A DNA stretch of 64,000 bases from NCBI GenBank assembly GCA_023853785.1, contig JAJIRX010000829.1:310001-374000 (forward strand). Reading direction: 5' to 3'. The notes below the pieces were generated by a model. That model did not search any database. It was given only the letters and a program-made list of their open reading frames with translations, and was not told the origin of the DNA. Positions 62,807 through 64,000 of the stretch are shown piece after piece. This DNA is from Psilocybe azurescens (lineage: Eukaryota; Basidiomycota; Agaricomycetes; Agaricales; Agrocybaceae). Numbering within the stretch: the first letter of the stretch is position 1; each line of letters begins with the position of its first letter. A program made the position numbers and the translations under genes.

Positions 62807-64000
62807 ATGATTCAAACAGGTCTTATCCAGAATGTTCATGGAGATTTGGTGACAGACGCGTCTTATGACTTCTATGGTCTCCGCTTGGCCACATGTAGTT
62901 TGGATCAACGGTGAGTTCAACTCTGGCAGCATCGCAGACATATACTCATAACAATATCAGAATCAAAGTCTGGCAGCTCGATGAGAACAATACGTGGAAC
63001 GTAGAAGACGACTGGAAAGTATGCTTACCTGCATTTTATAAACTTGAACATTCATTTGAACATATACCTCACATGTAGGCTCACGACGCTGCCGTTTCGA
63101 AACTCAGCTGGGCACATCCTGAATTTGGTTCAATAATCGCCTCGTCCTCATTCGATCGTACCGTGAAAATTTGGGAGCAAACAACTGCGCAGTCCGATTC
63201 GCAACAATCGAACAACGTCAACGGTTCATCGCAAAACCATGTACCCATGAACTCCCGATGGACAGAAAGAGCCGTTCTTTCAGACGCTAAAGGCACAGTC
63301 CGAGCTGTCGAATTCGTACCCCACCACTTTGGATTGAAGCTTGTAAGCGCGTCTCTTGCCGAATATCAACTACGAATATGTAAGCTGACCACGGTCAGGC
63401 TACAATATCTACAGACAACATGCTCCGCATCTATGAATGTATCGAGCAGCCCTCTCTTGTTTCATGGCAACTTACCGAAGAACTCGACGTCCTAAGCATA
63501 GCTTCGAGACCATCTCCGGGATACCTCTCAAGAGCTCATACCATAGCTCTTGCAACCCCGACCAGACAAATGCAACTCTCGATGGCGCTTCCGCAACTTT
63601 GGTCGCTCAAGCACTGCAGCAATCGCAAAACGCTGCTCCCAGCCCTCAAGCACGACCAGGATTGGGCAATCGTGAAGCTGATGGTGGGTGGTGTCTGTCG
63701 TGGTGCAAGGACAAATACTGGGGCGAAGTGATCGCCGCTGGTTGCGGGACGACTGGTGTTATAAAAGTTTGTACCTAAATCTTTCCACCTTCTAATGACC
63801 TGCTCTCATCATTTCTCTTTAGATCATTCAAATCAACGCCCGCAGATCATCCACCCTCCTCACTCTCTCTTCCTCTCCAAATGTCGACGCAGGCACAACT
63901 TTAAGCACACATGCGTCTGCACCTGCACCCACCGAACCCACAGACTCGCGGACAGTTGCTGTCCCCGCCATCACTTATGCGATAACCTCAGTGGCCTGGG
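62807..64000 (+). CDS. SEH1: Nucleoporin SEH1 (WD40), 3' end outside the window
   Basis: WD40 blades match SEH1: HGDLVTDASYDFYGLRLATC, RIKVWQLDENNTWNVEDDWK, AHDAAVSKLSWAHPEFGSII, SSSFDRTVKIWE and VEFVPHHFGLKLATISTDNM, then WCLSWCKDKYWGEVIAAGCG. Exons join at canonical sites (RIKVW after an intron at 62910; VIK to IIQINA across the last one seen). SEH1 is a beta-propeller of the nuclear pore Y complex and of the TORC1-regulating SEACAT complex. A frame slip at CCCC (63556-63559) separates IALATP from DQTNATLDGASATLVAQAL; in an important single-copy gene this looks like a reading error. Confidence 0.85.

Overview
The window reads as nuclear DNA of a filamentous basidiomycete, most likely a mushroom-forming agaricomycete. 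Most genes are cut by many 45-70 base introns with GT-AG borders. The gene families are also typical: a fungal kinase-like family with HGDI/DFD motifs, seven-helix membrane proteins of the expanded mushroom family, a HET-domain gene, a beta-trefoil protein resembling mushroom protease inhibitors, and F-box paralogs. Nothing bacterial, viral or organellar was seen. All calls come from reading the sequence. Gene spans include introns.

Layout. 0-3 kb: end of one kinase-like gene, a broken copy of a biotin-carrier domain, and a full kinase-like gene. 5-14 kb: a hypothetical gene, a large RING/RRM gene with three ACGCGT boxes upstream, and a large disordered protein. 15-25 kb: a secreted beta-trefoil protein, an SDR oxidoreductase, an acyl-CoA/coumarate-CoA-type ligase, a 1,016-base hAT-like non-autonomous element with perfect 8-base target duplications, and a seven-helix protein. 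24.7-30.1 kb: a divergent pair forming a two-subunit acyl-CoA carboxylase (carboxyltransferase on minus; biotin carboxylase plus biotin carrier on plus). 30-42 kb: a duplicated block containing the carboxylase 3' end, kinase-like genes and aldo-keto reductases, with a decayed HET gene inside it. 43-49 kb: a strikingly GC-rich block with a mitochondrial DEAD-box helicase (Mss116 type) divergent from CTP synthase. 50-56 kb: two F-box paralogs flanking a damaged alpha/beta-hydrolase gene. 56-64 kb: poorly resolved genes, a two-finger C2H2 factor, and the start of nucleoporin SEH1.

How the genes may work together: the ligase can make acyl-CoAs, the carboxylase pair can carboxylate them, and the SDR and aldo-keto reductases can reduce products, so 17-42 kb may be a small metabolic neighbourhood (inference). 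The most informative structural signal is the history of the duplicated block: a kinase copy killed by a stop codon and a frameshift, a reductase copy cut off from its promoter with a 75-base inverted segment over one splice site, and a HET pseudogene between duplicated flanks.

Caution: several conserved genes (CTP synthase, SEH1, the helicase, the carboxyltransferase) show single-base frameshifts beside runs of four or five G/C. Consensus errors are at least as likely as real mutations there.
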